From assembly GCA_037013685.1 (NCBI GenBank), contig CM072905.1:4661491-4725490 (forward strand): 64,000 nucleotides of DNA, given 5' to 3'. The translations under genes were made by a program, and so were the position numbers. The first letter of the stretch is position 1; the number at the start of each line of letters is the position of its first letter. This DNA is from Acridotheres tristis. Lineage: Eukaryota > Chordata > Aves > Passeriformes > Sturnidae. Positions 11,930 to 24,141 of this stretch are shown in pieces. Under the pieces are notes generated by a model that saw nothing but the letters and a program-made list of their open reading frames with translations, was not told the DNA's origin and searched no databases.

Positions 11930-14900
11930 AGTTTTATGTTTTCTAATTGCACAGTTTTAGTGTTCACACATAGATTCAATAATTCAATACTCTCTGTTCA
12001 GATGTAGGAAGGATTTAAAATTGTGAAGAATGAGAAAGGAAGAGTTCAGCACCCTGGTGCTCCCACCACTGACAGCATCCCTCAGCCTCACAACAAGCAC
12101 TTAGTTGTGCTCCTATGGTTCTGATAATTCTTCATTTCCTAGGGTGACACATGCATTCTGAATGCTTCAATTACAGCTGGTCAGAAACTCCCAAGGGAAT
12201 AGTCTTCCACTGGAAAACCATTTCACAGAAATGTCAATTTTATTGCTTATTCATTTTTACAGGAAGTTGTAATCATTGGATTACCACATTATTTTTCAGC
12301 TGCATTGCATTTAAAAAATCAGAAAGAGCAGGATAACATGAAATATTTTCATCTTGCTGAAATATGCAAAAGTATGAAACTTCTGTGCCTAAATCCATGC
12401 ACAGATAAACTCCTGAGGCTGAGATTTGCATCCTTATTTGGGAAGGTAACAAAATGAGAACAACCTTGGAGTTTTTCATGCAATGAAATTCCAGACCGTG
12501 AAGAGCTCTGATCCCTGAATTTTATTTCCCTACTCTGTTTTGTTTTGAGAGAAAATAGCCTGACTTGGGAAATTCTTTCTCTCCATTTCTGTCCCACTGC
12601 TGATACCTTGCTAAACCCTAATTCTGCCGACGCACTCAGTTCAGCAAGACTGTTGGCAGTTCCAGTTTCCTGTAGCAGAGGCAAACCTTTTGTACTTTCT
12701 CCCTTTGGGCAGCTTTCTTTTTTTCCCAGTAACAGGAGTGTGCGAGCCCTTTCCAGCTGGGAAATGCACGTTGCAGGCGGCAGGGCCAAGTGTACAAAGA
12801 GAAAGGAGCCTCGGTACAAGTTACGACACTGACATCTGGCAGATAGATTTGACGTCTCTGTCACCTCCTCTGCTGCACAATGCTCTTATCCCCAGAGTGA
12901 AGTCTTTGTTAAACGCTGGAACTCTGAAAATGCGACTGGCATCAGCTTTGCAGAGCACTTGGAGGGCTCTCATCTGTGCAGATTTGTCTTTGAAAGAAGG
13001 AAATGCTCTGCTGCTCTCCCCATGTCCTCAATGAACGTCGGGTTTTGGGGAGCCAGCCTCTGTTGCAGAAAGCTGCAGAGGGGTCACAGGGCAGCAGACA
13101 TCCAGTGGGGCTGAGGAACCATTTGGAGAGTCTGCAGCAGAGAAGTGCTTGGGGGACGAGCTGCAGTCACAGCTTGCTCTCCAAATAACTTGCCAAGAGT
13201 GGCCAGTTTAGCCCAGGAGTTAGAGGGCTGCTCTTCAGCCTCCAGCCCTGCTAGCCCTGATGTTGGCACACCTCCTGTGGGGGATGGCTGCTATTTCCAT
13301 CTCATTCACCACTCTTTTCAGCTGCTTTCGGATGTGCTTTGTGCTCAAAAGTGGCAGCGGGAGGGTCGTTCTGGAGGTGTGACAGTGTTTGGGGATTTGT
13401 GTTTAGTTTCTAGATCTTCCAGTCTTTGTAGGGTGTGTGGAACACAGCCCAGATGGTGATTTTTGATCTGCCTTGCTGTTGAGTGTGCTCATTGACCTGG
13501 GCAGAGCCCTTCTGCATCCCCTGCACATCACAACCAGAAGGACCAGCAGTGTAAATTATATTAAGTAGTCTAATGAGATTTTTCTTTTTTTCCAGCGAAG
13601 TTTAAATCCAACTTGAAACAGTTTTCCCTTTGGTCTAGTGCAGCAATTCATCTGAACGTCAGAAATGCTATTAAGCAATTTTTGGCATGGAAGAGATTAA
13701 GTACTTTGGAGTCAGATCTAAAAGCTTGCAGTTCAGCAGCACACATAGCATGAAATTCCATTGCTGAACATGTGAATTATGTCACAGTCAGGACCCACGG
13801 CCATCTGACAACTGCCTTGGGAAGTTTTGTATTAAAGTCCCATCAAGCATTACAAATGTCCTAAAGTGAGGATGGAATGAGAGATTAGAGAATTAGAGAG
13901 GGGCCTGTAGCAGAGCTGGCAGCTGCTGATGGAAGGTCTCGAAGTGCAGAGAGACACCCCAGGCTCCCCACGGAGGAAGGACACGTGCTAAAGCATCAGC
14001 TCATTTATGGGGTTCATAAGTCTATTTGTAAATGAACGTGTGCAGCCACACAGTGGCCTCCTCCCCTGTGATCACTGAGCAACCTCGATGCCAGAAAGGG
14101 AAAAAACAAAAAGCTGTGTTGTTTTCTTTTGAAGGGAAATTGTGACTGTGGGCCCGAGAAGGGACTCAGTTCCCATCTCTGAGTTTGCTCTTTCTTGTGG
14201 AGAATCATAAAATAAGTCTTTATGTTTTAATAGCATCTCTTAAATAGTGGTGTATTTCCATCATCTTTTTTGGTTTATGAAGCATAAATAGGCAAGTTTC
14301 TCATGCATGGGCTGTGTTTATATAACACAGTTTTACCATATGATGTTGGAACCGTTTGGTGGTGTTTGCCAAATACAAATTTGTGGCTCAAGTTTCTGGA
14401 TAATTTAAACATTTCCAAGATGGGCTTATTAGCTACACTTTCCATGAGACACTTTTTTCCTAACTGATAAAATTAATTCTGATTTAGTTTTGTCAGAGTT
14501 ATTTTTACATATAATATTTTTTATTGTTTTTTTTCACATCTATTCAATTAAACATATCATTTTGCACATAACCAATCATCCTGTTAGGCCTTACTCTTCA
14601 ATAAAGTAGATGATCTGTAAAGATTAATTCTCCAAATTTAGAAATGTGCTCTGAGCAACATACCTATAAAATTATATAATATAAGGAAACTACAGTGCTT
14701 ACTTTATTCTTAATGCACCAAATGATATCTTTGTCTCATTGGTGATAATAACCCAACTTTCAGATTTCCATAAAGCCAAGGCTGTACCCACAGTTGGTTA
14801 AGTGTTGACAACTACTTTTTAATTCTAAAAGGAATTTCATCTTCATAACGACTTTAGGGAACTGAGAAAAGAAATTTACACCTATTCTCTAAATGAAAAT

Positions 14901-17900
14901 AGAAAACAGAATCTGCCACTGGATCTTTCCATGCTTTCTATAGGTTATAGACAAAGTACATAAGGAAAGAATGTTCATTTGCCACAAGCCTGAAATGGTA
15001 CTAGAGTGTGTTAAACCTTCTCACTGTCAAGGAATTCAAGTTTCAGGGTTTCTTCTTTCTGGTGAAAGCAATTTGGTTTGGGGCCATCAATTAAGGCATC
15101 AAGAAATCCAGCAGAGCCACAGTCTGATTACAATCTAATGACATTGCAGGGGAACTGCACAATAATCACAGTTGTCATTGCCACACAAAACGTTGCTGTG
15201 AGTTGTCAATCTTCCTATCACCAACAGGAAACTCAGCTTCCATGCTGTTTACAAGCCTCTCTCAGGAACTCTTGGGCCTAAATCCTAAACAAACTTCCTC
15301 AATAATTGCCAGCAGAAAGCACAGCATGGAGACTTTGTCACTGGAGGTCCATTATTCTTTAAATCACCCTCTCACAGAGCCAGCCCCAACAGTTCTTTTG
15401 TTTGTTCCCATGCCAGAAGTTCTTGGTAGTATCACAGTGAACTGCAAAAGCAGCCTTTCCAAAAACTAGTGTTTCAGTGTATCCAAAGAACAGCAGTTAA
15501 GCTCAGTATCAAATCCCCCTTTTCCCTGGCCTACGTATTTGATTTGGAAACCACTGAATACATTTGTTGGGATAAAAGCCACAGAAAGGGCTGGACTTTG
15601 GGACTTTCTGCTGTTGCTGTGGATTAAGCAAAGAATCCAGAGATGGGTAAGGCTGAACTGGGATGCTGATGCTCTGCTGGACCAAACTGGAGCTAATGCA
15701 TGTGGTTCCTGAACCAATGCCTGTGCAAATTGCTGCACCTCTGCCCTTCAGTGACAGCTCGAGTGGACAAGCAGAAAGATGCAGTGAGGTCTTTCCAACC
15801 ACTGTGGTTTGTGCAATGAAGGTTTCACAGCTCTTGGTCTCTCTTGACGTATTTTTGCTGCAGGCTAGGGAAGGGATTTCCACACAATGAGAATATTTTT
15901 TTCTAAGTTAAACCAAAATATACTCTTATTTCAAGGAAGGTTTGGAGGAAAGCCATATGCATTTTGAAATGCCTGGACCAGAATCAAGCCATTAAAGCAG
16001 ATATTGCAAGAGGTGGGGCTTTTTACAACAACGGGAGGGAATGGATCTCTTGTTCATTTTGGGCCCTAAGAGTAATATTTCATTACTCTCTTTCCAAAAC
16101 AAAAGTGGAACAAATTGATTGCTTAAAGTTGCTTATTCAGGGACATTCCAATAACATCCCACCTTATGCTTTGGCTTCTGTAATAGCTTTTCCCTGAGCT
16201 CCTGACAGCAGGGTTCTGCCTTTTGCTGAGTTAACAACGAGTTCTTTAGGGTATTGATTCTGGAGGCTTCAAGGAAACTGTAAAAGGGGGCCTGGGTACA
16301 AGACACAGCATATTTGAAACCTCAGCCAGACTGCTGGGTATTTATCTTAGATTTCGTGTTGAAGACTACAGAAGCAGCACTCAGAATGCCCACTGTGCCC
16401 ATTGTAAAGGTTTTTCTACAATTCACCATGGGACAAATTCTCTTGGGTTTTATTTGCACGCCTGCATGTTAATGTGTACCTGTGTGTGTATTCACATATA
16501 CACAAATCTCAACCTTTAACATTCTTCCTTTAAGAAATCAGATAATCTTTAGAAGTCATTTGTAATAAAGTGTTACTTTCTTTGCACCTTAGAACTAGCT
16601 ATTAACTGACTTGCTTTCAGCTGCCGGGGTCCTTAATTGGTTTCTAATGAACCCAAGTGCATTTTAAATGTAATTTCAAATCAGCCTGAACTCCCAGAAA
16701 GCTGGAGGCTCTTACTGATCCCAGAAGGATACTAGTGAACTGAAAAAACCATGGGTTTCATTAGAGATTGAGAAGGAAAGTCACTAAAATGAAGGTGGGT
16801 TCTGTGGCTGGGGTGGTGTCTGTACCAAGTTTGCATGTTAATAGATCTGGAAGAATGTCACTGAGTATTTTGTTGCCTGGCCTAAGCAATTATTGGTTTT
16901 GTTGGTATTTATTAAGCCTCTTCGTGCACATGAAGCTTGATTTCAAATTCAATTATCTACTGAAGCACAGAAAAGCTGATTAGAAAATATTCTTTACCTA
17001 CAAGGTGATGTTTTCTTTTATAAAGACAAGCATACAGGGTATTTAGCTTTGTTGCTAAGTAATTTTTCCTACGGGATCCCTTATCTGCATAACAAGATTC
17101 AGTTTTGCTGTTTGGTATCAGAAAGCCCAAATTATTCTGGCTTTCCCAGGGAATTGGTACCTGTAATGCACTGTGCTTTGGGCTGAGGAAGCCATTGTGA
17201 TGCTTCTAAAATCTCCGAATCATTCTGAATTTTTAAAGTGTTCTGGTAGGATTATATCCTCCACAGCCATACCTATACGTGGGAAAGAGAAATGCAACCA
17301 ATTCCCCTGCTGACCTTTATCTTATTGTGTCTATTTGAAACAGGAAAAGCATGCCATTGGTTCAGCTAATACCTTAAATAACTAAAAGACACCCTGCTAT
17401 TCCCAATTCCTGACTACTTCCTTGTTTGTTTCCCTCCTGGCTAGTAGCAGCCTGCATATATATATTGATATATGTGTGCAAATTTTCAATGCCAGACAGG
17501 GCTTACAGAAGAAAATAAAGCAGTCTGTAGCTCTTCCAAATCCCTGTCTGAGACTCCTCACCTGGGCTCTGTTAGATACTTTTATTTACCTTACTGAGTT
17601 ATTATCTTGCTGCCTTTAATTTTAAGCTAGATAAAAAACATGATTTATATGTAATTTTTTTTAATGTACATATATATATATCACTTTTGGACCTTTCCAG
17701 CATTATATGCAGAACTTCAATGTAAACCTAGATTTGTTAAGCAATTTGTGATCTTGAGCAGTGCTCTCAGTGTAAGGAAACTGGAAAGCAAAGGCAGCTA
17801 GTGGAGACCTTGAGGGAAAATGTTGATATTTTAGGTGTGTCCATTTGAATTGAAGGACTTTAGTGTCTTAATTACTTACACCAACATACCTTCCACTTTC

Positions 17901-18440
17901 AAAGGTACTTTAAAGTACATATAAGGCCTTTAAGGATTTAAAAATTGAAAATATTTTTTTTGCTAAAGCCCCTTAGGAGCCTGGTGCTGTTTTGAGCATC
18001 TGGATCCTCAAGGCCTTCTGTGAAATCTGCAATTTGGAGTTTGCCTGAGGGATCTGGGTGAAGTGGAAAAATGAGCTGAGCCTGGAACAGCTGAACATCC
18101 TGATGTATGTCTGCAGTGGTTTTTTTCAAAATGCTTAAGTCAGATGCTTTTTAATCAGTTCCTGGCACACCAGGGAGTAAATATGGTCACCGACAAGAAC
18201 TGAATTAATAAGAGTTGTGTGCCAATGGATCTGGGGGTAACTGGCACAGCTTCTCAAATCAGAAGAGCTGGGGCAGATGCTGAGTGCAGGGTCAGGAAGC
18301 AGCATTCCCTGTGCTTCATTAGCTGCCTTTGGTGCTCGTCCATTTGGCTGCTGTGGAGATCCAGCTGTTTTCCACGGGCAAGCAGCTGGCTGGTGAGCTG
18401 GAATGGCAGATCCTCTGCAGCAGCGTGTGCAGATGGTTGT
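11930..18440. other. intergenic DNA, no gene seen
   Basis: There are no supported coding exons. 14.2-14.9 kb is strongly A/T-rich, with many ATTT and TAAT elements. Short TA-rich simple repeats occur at about 17455-17475 and 17671-17691. I see no transposon signature. Confidence 0.5.
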
Positions 18441-18505
18441 CACTGCAAATGGAAATGTTTGGGGTTTATTTATCACTGCAAATGGAAATGTTTGGGGTTT
18501 ATTAT
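18441..18505 (+). repeat. 33-bp tandem duplication
   Basis: The unit beginning CACTGCAAATGGAAATGTTT occupies 18441-18473 and is repeated from 18474 to about 18505. Over the first 32 bases I see no difference between copies. A short ATT repeat follows the second copy. The identity implies a recent replication slippage or unequal exchange event. Confidence 0.9.
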
Positions 18506-21500
18506 TATTATTTATGTGTTCCTGAGCAGACAAAGGGGCAGCTCTCCAGTTGTTTGTAGAGAGGCTTGAGCAATGTTTACTGGAGAAGGGAAGGCTTAGG
18601 AGGGGCTTGGTTATCGCACAAAGCAGAGCAGGAGGGATGAATAGAGTGTTTGTTTTGGCTGATGGTTGTGGGGACTGTTCTGTGACTCCACAGGCTGCCG
18701 TTGTACCTGTGCTTGTCTGCCCCAGTGTGCGGGGACAAATGTTGTCTCCAGGATGCTTTGCCTCCTCTTGCAAGGATGGTGCCTGCAGGGAGTGGCTGGG
18801 GAAGGGCAGATGCCAAGCAAAAGTGAAGTTTTTTTCCTATTTTCCGCCCATAAAGAAGGTGAACCCAGCCCTTCATCCCTTCCTGTTGCTGCAGCCTGGC
18901 ATCTCCTCTCTCACTGCCCTCTTACAGGACTCGTAGCCACCCCTTTAATTACAGAGGCTGCAGAAGGGTTGGCCAACAGAACCCCTGAGCCTTCTGAGCT
19001 GCAGGTTTGCATGGCAGGGCCCAGGGTGGGTTTCAGAACGTCCCACAGAGTCTGGACCTCTCCTGAAGATGGTAGCAAACAATGTGTGTGGCTTGCCAGG
19101 CAAACGTGGTGGAACTGTCATTATGAAACACACAGTTTTGGGAAAGGAGCTTACTAGCCAGAGTGACTGTTAGGGGTGAGTCAGGAGATCAGCCCAGATA
19201 TGAGGCCAGTGGGAAGAAGAATCCTTCAAGCCTTGGGTAAAATCTCAGTGCAATTCCTGTTAGAAATACCAGAAACTTGCAAAGGCACTTACAGTGATAC
19301 AGTCCCCGTGCTCTAAGGAAAGGCTGGGAAAAAAAGTGATTGTGGAGTTAAAAAATCATCTACCACCTTTATTACATGAAGGAAACATGGCAGAGGATGA
19401 AAGGAAGAGCTTTATTTGCTGTTGAAGACGTTAGATTCCATGTGGCAGACAACATCCAAAAATACGAAGTCACTTCCAAAAAACACAGCTGTTCTGTGGG
19501 AGCTATGATTTCCATATGCCTGGGCTGTCTGAGAACATCTTGGTGGCAGTCTGGGGACAGGAATGTCGTCATGAGCACTGCTGAACTTTAGAGAGGACTG
19601 GATTGTTTTCCTGGTAGTGCCTGGTGACACTATTTTGTAATGCTAGCCTTTCGGAAAAAAGATATTCCCTGAATTAGCACATTACGAGCTCATTTAATGA
19701 ATGTTCTGCCTCTCAGATGAGAGATTAAACTGATTGGGCTGTTGCTCTAAAACTTTTATAGGCTTGATTCTCTTCAAAGTTGCATTTTATCTTAGGCTTT
19801 TGGAAAATGGAAGGAATTACTGGATGAAACCCTGGGAATGGTGCTGTGCTCAGGCTCAGCTTAGAAGGGTGTGTTACCCTCCCAAGGGATCATTGCTGTA
19901 GGAGTAACAATCTGCCTCTGCTGCAGAGCTACTGCAAGTCATTAGGGTTTGGCACTGCCTTTACCTTCTCCTGTGTGTTTTTGTAGCTGCACGGTGGAAT
20001 CTCACTCTGAGGTAGAAGGTAGTGCATGCTAAATTCTGTAATCATAACACTCATGTTTTCTATCATTTGAAACAAGCCTGGTATTCAGGTTTCACTGTAG
20101 AGGGGAAAAAAAATTACTTCCCCCCACCTTTAACTTTTGCAGTAGAAGAGCAGTAGGATTTTTTGGTTAGAAACTTGGTTTAAAACAAATTTGTCATCCA
20201 CTGCTGTGAAAGATTGATCGATGTCTCACAGATCCAGCTGCCTGTGAGGTCTGAGCAAAGCCCACAAGAGCCTAAGCACACTCTGTGTGTGGGAAAGGAG
20301 CCTCTGCTGCTCTGCAGTCACTTATGTCAGCACACACGGGATATTCCAGCCTTGGGCAAATAAATATACCCCAAATGAGTGACCTAGTGAGAGAAAGTGG
20401 CAGCTTTGGGGATGGAGGTGGTGAAGCTGTAGGAATGGAACACACACGGGGGCAGGACTGGTGTGGGCTCTGCTGTCAGTACCAGTGCAGGTTGAGAGGT
20501 GTTTGAAGAGAAAAGAATGACCATAGTGTTCTTGTGGGAATGCAGTCAGCCCAATTAAGTATGGTTTGCTAAAACTGCTGACAAGTCTGAATAAACAAAG
20601 TTTGTGTGGACAGGTCTGAAGCTTACAAGAGGTCATTGACTTTAATTATGGTTCAGCAGAAGAAAAATCTGAGCTAGGGGTACTCGAAAGGTTGAAAGCT
20701 GGATGTTTCCAGCCTGGGGGGATATTTGGATTTTGGGTGTTACTAAAGCAGCTTTCCCTGCCTGCAGTGTCCAGCAGGTCACAGCCCGGGCTGGGGGGTC
20801 TGGGCTCTGTGCACTTCCCCTGGAGTTAGGTGGGCAGGCAGGTAACACAGAAAATAGCATTGCTCAGTAAACCCACAGTCACATCACCCAGCCATAAGGA
20901 GTAATTTGATAAAGTCACTCTGAGGGCAGTGCTTCAGAGAAAGGTTTTTGGAGGCACTGTGGGATGCTCTTTGATTTTCATCTACATACCAAATATAAAT
21001 GGTTTAAGTGTTCCAGAGCCACTAACAGCAGCTTTAAACATTCCATTGGTGGACCAGGTCAGTTTTCTGACCGTGTTTAATTCGTCTTCATCCTCCCGTG
21101 TTTGTTAGCAAGGCCTCCAAGCTGCAGGGTTTATATCAATATTAATATTTTTCTCTTCATGCAAACAATTGAGAACTTGAGCAAAAGCCCATCCAGGATC
21201 CTGGGAATTTCCTACAAAGTTCAAGGGACCTTGGAACTAGTTTATAAATGATCAAACTGTTTCAATTAGAAAAGTTATTATATGAATGTAATCTGTGCAG
21301 GACTAGGAACAACTTGCACACAAATCCCTGAGCCACTTCTGTTTTCCTGACTCCTCCTCAAGCTGCTAGAGAACTTTCCAGCGTGGGATTAGCTGCTCAG
21401 AGAACAGCTTGTATCTAAACAGTTTTATTTTTTAATAGTGGATTTTCCTCATCAGATCCAGAAACTGTAATGATTGAGAAAGGTGAGGACAGGGAGGCAC

Positions 21501-22234
21501 TGGCCATTTGTGCTCTGCAGCCCTGGAGTGCTGTGTGTTCAGTAGCAAGCCTTGGCTCACAAACTTCCCCAGCAGGAAGCTTATAATGAAACAGTTATTG
21601 AGCAAGAAACAGAAAGATTTAAACTAAAGTCACTCTCGAACTGAACAGCTGTCTTTGTTTTTAATTTGTGCTATCAAGAAGGGATGGGGATAGTGGGGAG
21701 GAAGTTTTCCCTCCTCCATGCTGAGGCCATCCCTGACCTCCAGGTGCTCAATCACAGCCTTTTACTGCTCCCTTCTAACTTCCCCATCTGCACCATCTCT
21801 CTTCTGAAAAGTAGAGAAGTGCTTTAAAATTGTGATTAATTGTGGATTTAATTGCTGTCCCCTCCCCAAAGGAAGCTAACCACAGCCAGAGAAGAGAGAA
21901 AAAATGACTGGCCCTGGGAAGGCTGGATATTGGAGCTCAGTGCTGGGAGGCAGAGCTGGAACACAGAACACAGAACTCCTCCTCACTTTCTTTCCTGATG
22001 AGAGTATATTTCTTGGAGCCAGAATGTATGTGTCAGGATGAAGGGGAAGGGTGGAAATCTGGTCCTGGAATTGTACTTGCCAGCTCTTACCATGAATTAA
22101 TTGCATTTGGCTTGCCCAGCAAGTATTCATTGCATTGAGAGAATACAAACAGAATTTTGCAAGACTGGACTATCCCAGCTCCAGCTGTGATACTTCCTAC
22201 CCAGCACTCCAGCAGAAATCTGTGCTCTACTGTC

Positions 22235-22250
22235 TTTTTTTTTTTTTTTT
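22235..22250 (+). repeat. T16 run
   Basis: Sixteen consecutive T residues form a simple homopolymer tract. It creates the poly-Phe stretch in a spurious long reading frame around it. Confidence 0.9.
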
Positions 22251-24112
22251 AAGCACTAATGATTTTGCACTTGATGCATGCCTGGTGCCACTGTACCCAT
22301 CCCTGAGTTGTCTCTGTCTGCAGCATGATGCTGCCTGGTTAACTCCTTCCTCTCCGGGTGTGGCTGCCTTTCCTGCCAGTGGTGTAAAGTTCATTAAAAG
22401 AAGCGTGGAGCTCTTTAACATGAAAGCCCCTCTGTCGGTGTTATGTGGATCATTAATGTGGCATCTCATACCGAGTGCTGCTGCACTTCTTATATTCACA
22501 GCATTGCCTTCAATTCCTGCCCTGCAGAAAGGTCAGCATTTCCCCAGCAAAAGATCCCCACTGCTTGGCTGGGCAAAGACTCAACATCTCCAGGCAGAGT
22601 GGGAGCTCCTGCCCAAAGCAGCTGCCTGCCCTCCCCAGGGTGGGAAGGGTATCCTGGCTCTTCTGCCCCTTGCAGATGATGACAGTTCAAAGAGGAAAAG
22701 GAATTATTTCTATTTTGAATCAAAGCTACTGTTCCCAGGTGATAACTGTGTCTTCTCCCCACTGTACAAGCGATTTCAAATAGGAAAACTAAAAATCCCA
22801 CCAAAAATCCAACAGAGGATTTTCAGAGGGGTTTTCATGTTAGAAAATGGAGAGGGATGTTCAGGCTGGTAGAAATCCTTTGTTTATCAAAGGAATAAGA
22901 GAAGCTGTTGCTCCCCTTTGAGAGCCCTCTGCACCTGGGAATTGCTGCAGGCTCAAAGCTTCCCCTGCTCCTGCACTTGCATCACTGCCCCATAACAGCT
23001 CACCTGGGCAGGAGTTTGGTCTCAGCAGCTCTCAGCTAGGAGCAGATTTCCTCAGTCCTCCTCATAGCCATGTGGCTTTCAGAAAACTTTATTTGAATGG
23101 GCATCTTCTCCCAAGGAGCAAGCACTACTTTGCTTCTCTTGGCCCCTCTTCTTGGAGGAATGGTGTTTAAAATGTACCTTTTCTGTTCAGGAAGACTTTT
23201 CCTTCTTCCCTCCTCACTCAGCCTCCCATGTGATGCCCTGAATGCAGCAGTGTGCTTGGCATGTAGTGCCTGGTCTTCAAATCCTTAATGCACTGGGCAT
23301 CAAATTCCTATGGGATGCAGCATTCACACTAAGTTTTGCACCTGGGAGATGTGGAGGACACTTGAAAGTCAAACCCAGTAAGAGGAAAGTGTCTGTGCTC
23401 CCTGCTGTGCCACCTACATCTGATAAGAGACGATTTTTTGGCAGCTCCCGTGTCCCTGGGACTGCCTTCCACACCTTCCTCAGGAACAAAAGGAAAATCC
23501 AGGGATTTTCGAAAATCCAAAACCCAAGCAGAGGTCAGAGCTGTGTCTGGCTACAGCAAACACGAGCCATGGGGTTTCCAGGAGCTCAGACTTTGCTGCT
23601 GGGCAGGCTCCTGTATGAAGGGAGTGGCAGGGGGCTGTGAGTGACTCCTGACCTGCAGGAAACATGTGCTGCTGCCACACTGCAGCAAAGTGGCTTTAAC
23701 CTGGGATCTGGGGGACTTTTACTGCCTAGATTGGGGGTAGGTATTATATATTCTTGTCTCTTGAGGTCTTGCAGTCTCCTGGGGCTGGTCTGTCCCCTCT
23801 TAAAGTCTGTGCTCACATCCAGGGACTCAAACTTTCTCGCCTGACTCCCCCAGCCCCTCCAGAGTCCAGCCTGCTTCTATATAATAAATAAATCTCTTTT
23901 CTTTTGCCTCAAAAGGAAAAGGGCTGAGGGCTTCCTAAACCAAATTGGGCAAATTGTTTATTGTGCAAATTTCAATAAGGGTTTTGTAAAGGAAGTGGTC
24001 TGTAAGCCCTGATAAACATTGTGCAGTAGATAGCAGTGGGGAAGGGTTGTGGTTCCATCTGGACGTACACACAGCCCTGGGCCTCTCCTGGGTCTGTGAG
24101 AACAATGAATTT

Positions 24113-24141
24113 TATATATATATATATGTATATATATATAA
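24113..24141 (+). repeat. (TA)n microsatellite
   Basis: Alternating TA over 29 bases with one interruption (TG) near 24128. Likely length-variable. Confidence 0.9.

Noticed and set aside
18135..18773. Minus-strand 212-codon open frame with a repeated peptide
   Set aside because: The repeat is simply the translated 33-bp DNA duplication. The composition is low-complexity Pro/Ser/Thr, with no domain and no conserved start context.
22135..22872. Open frame of 245 codons on the + strand
   Set aside because: It starts at TTG, and the first ATG is about 95 codons in (22420). It crosses a T16 homopolymer, has no recognisable domain and no clear splice context. It is judged a chance frame.
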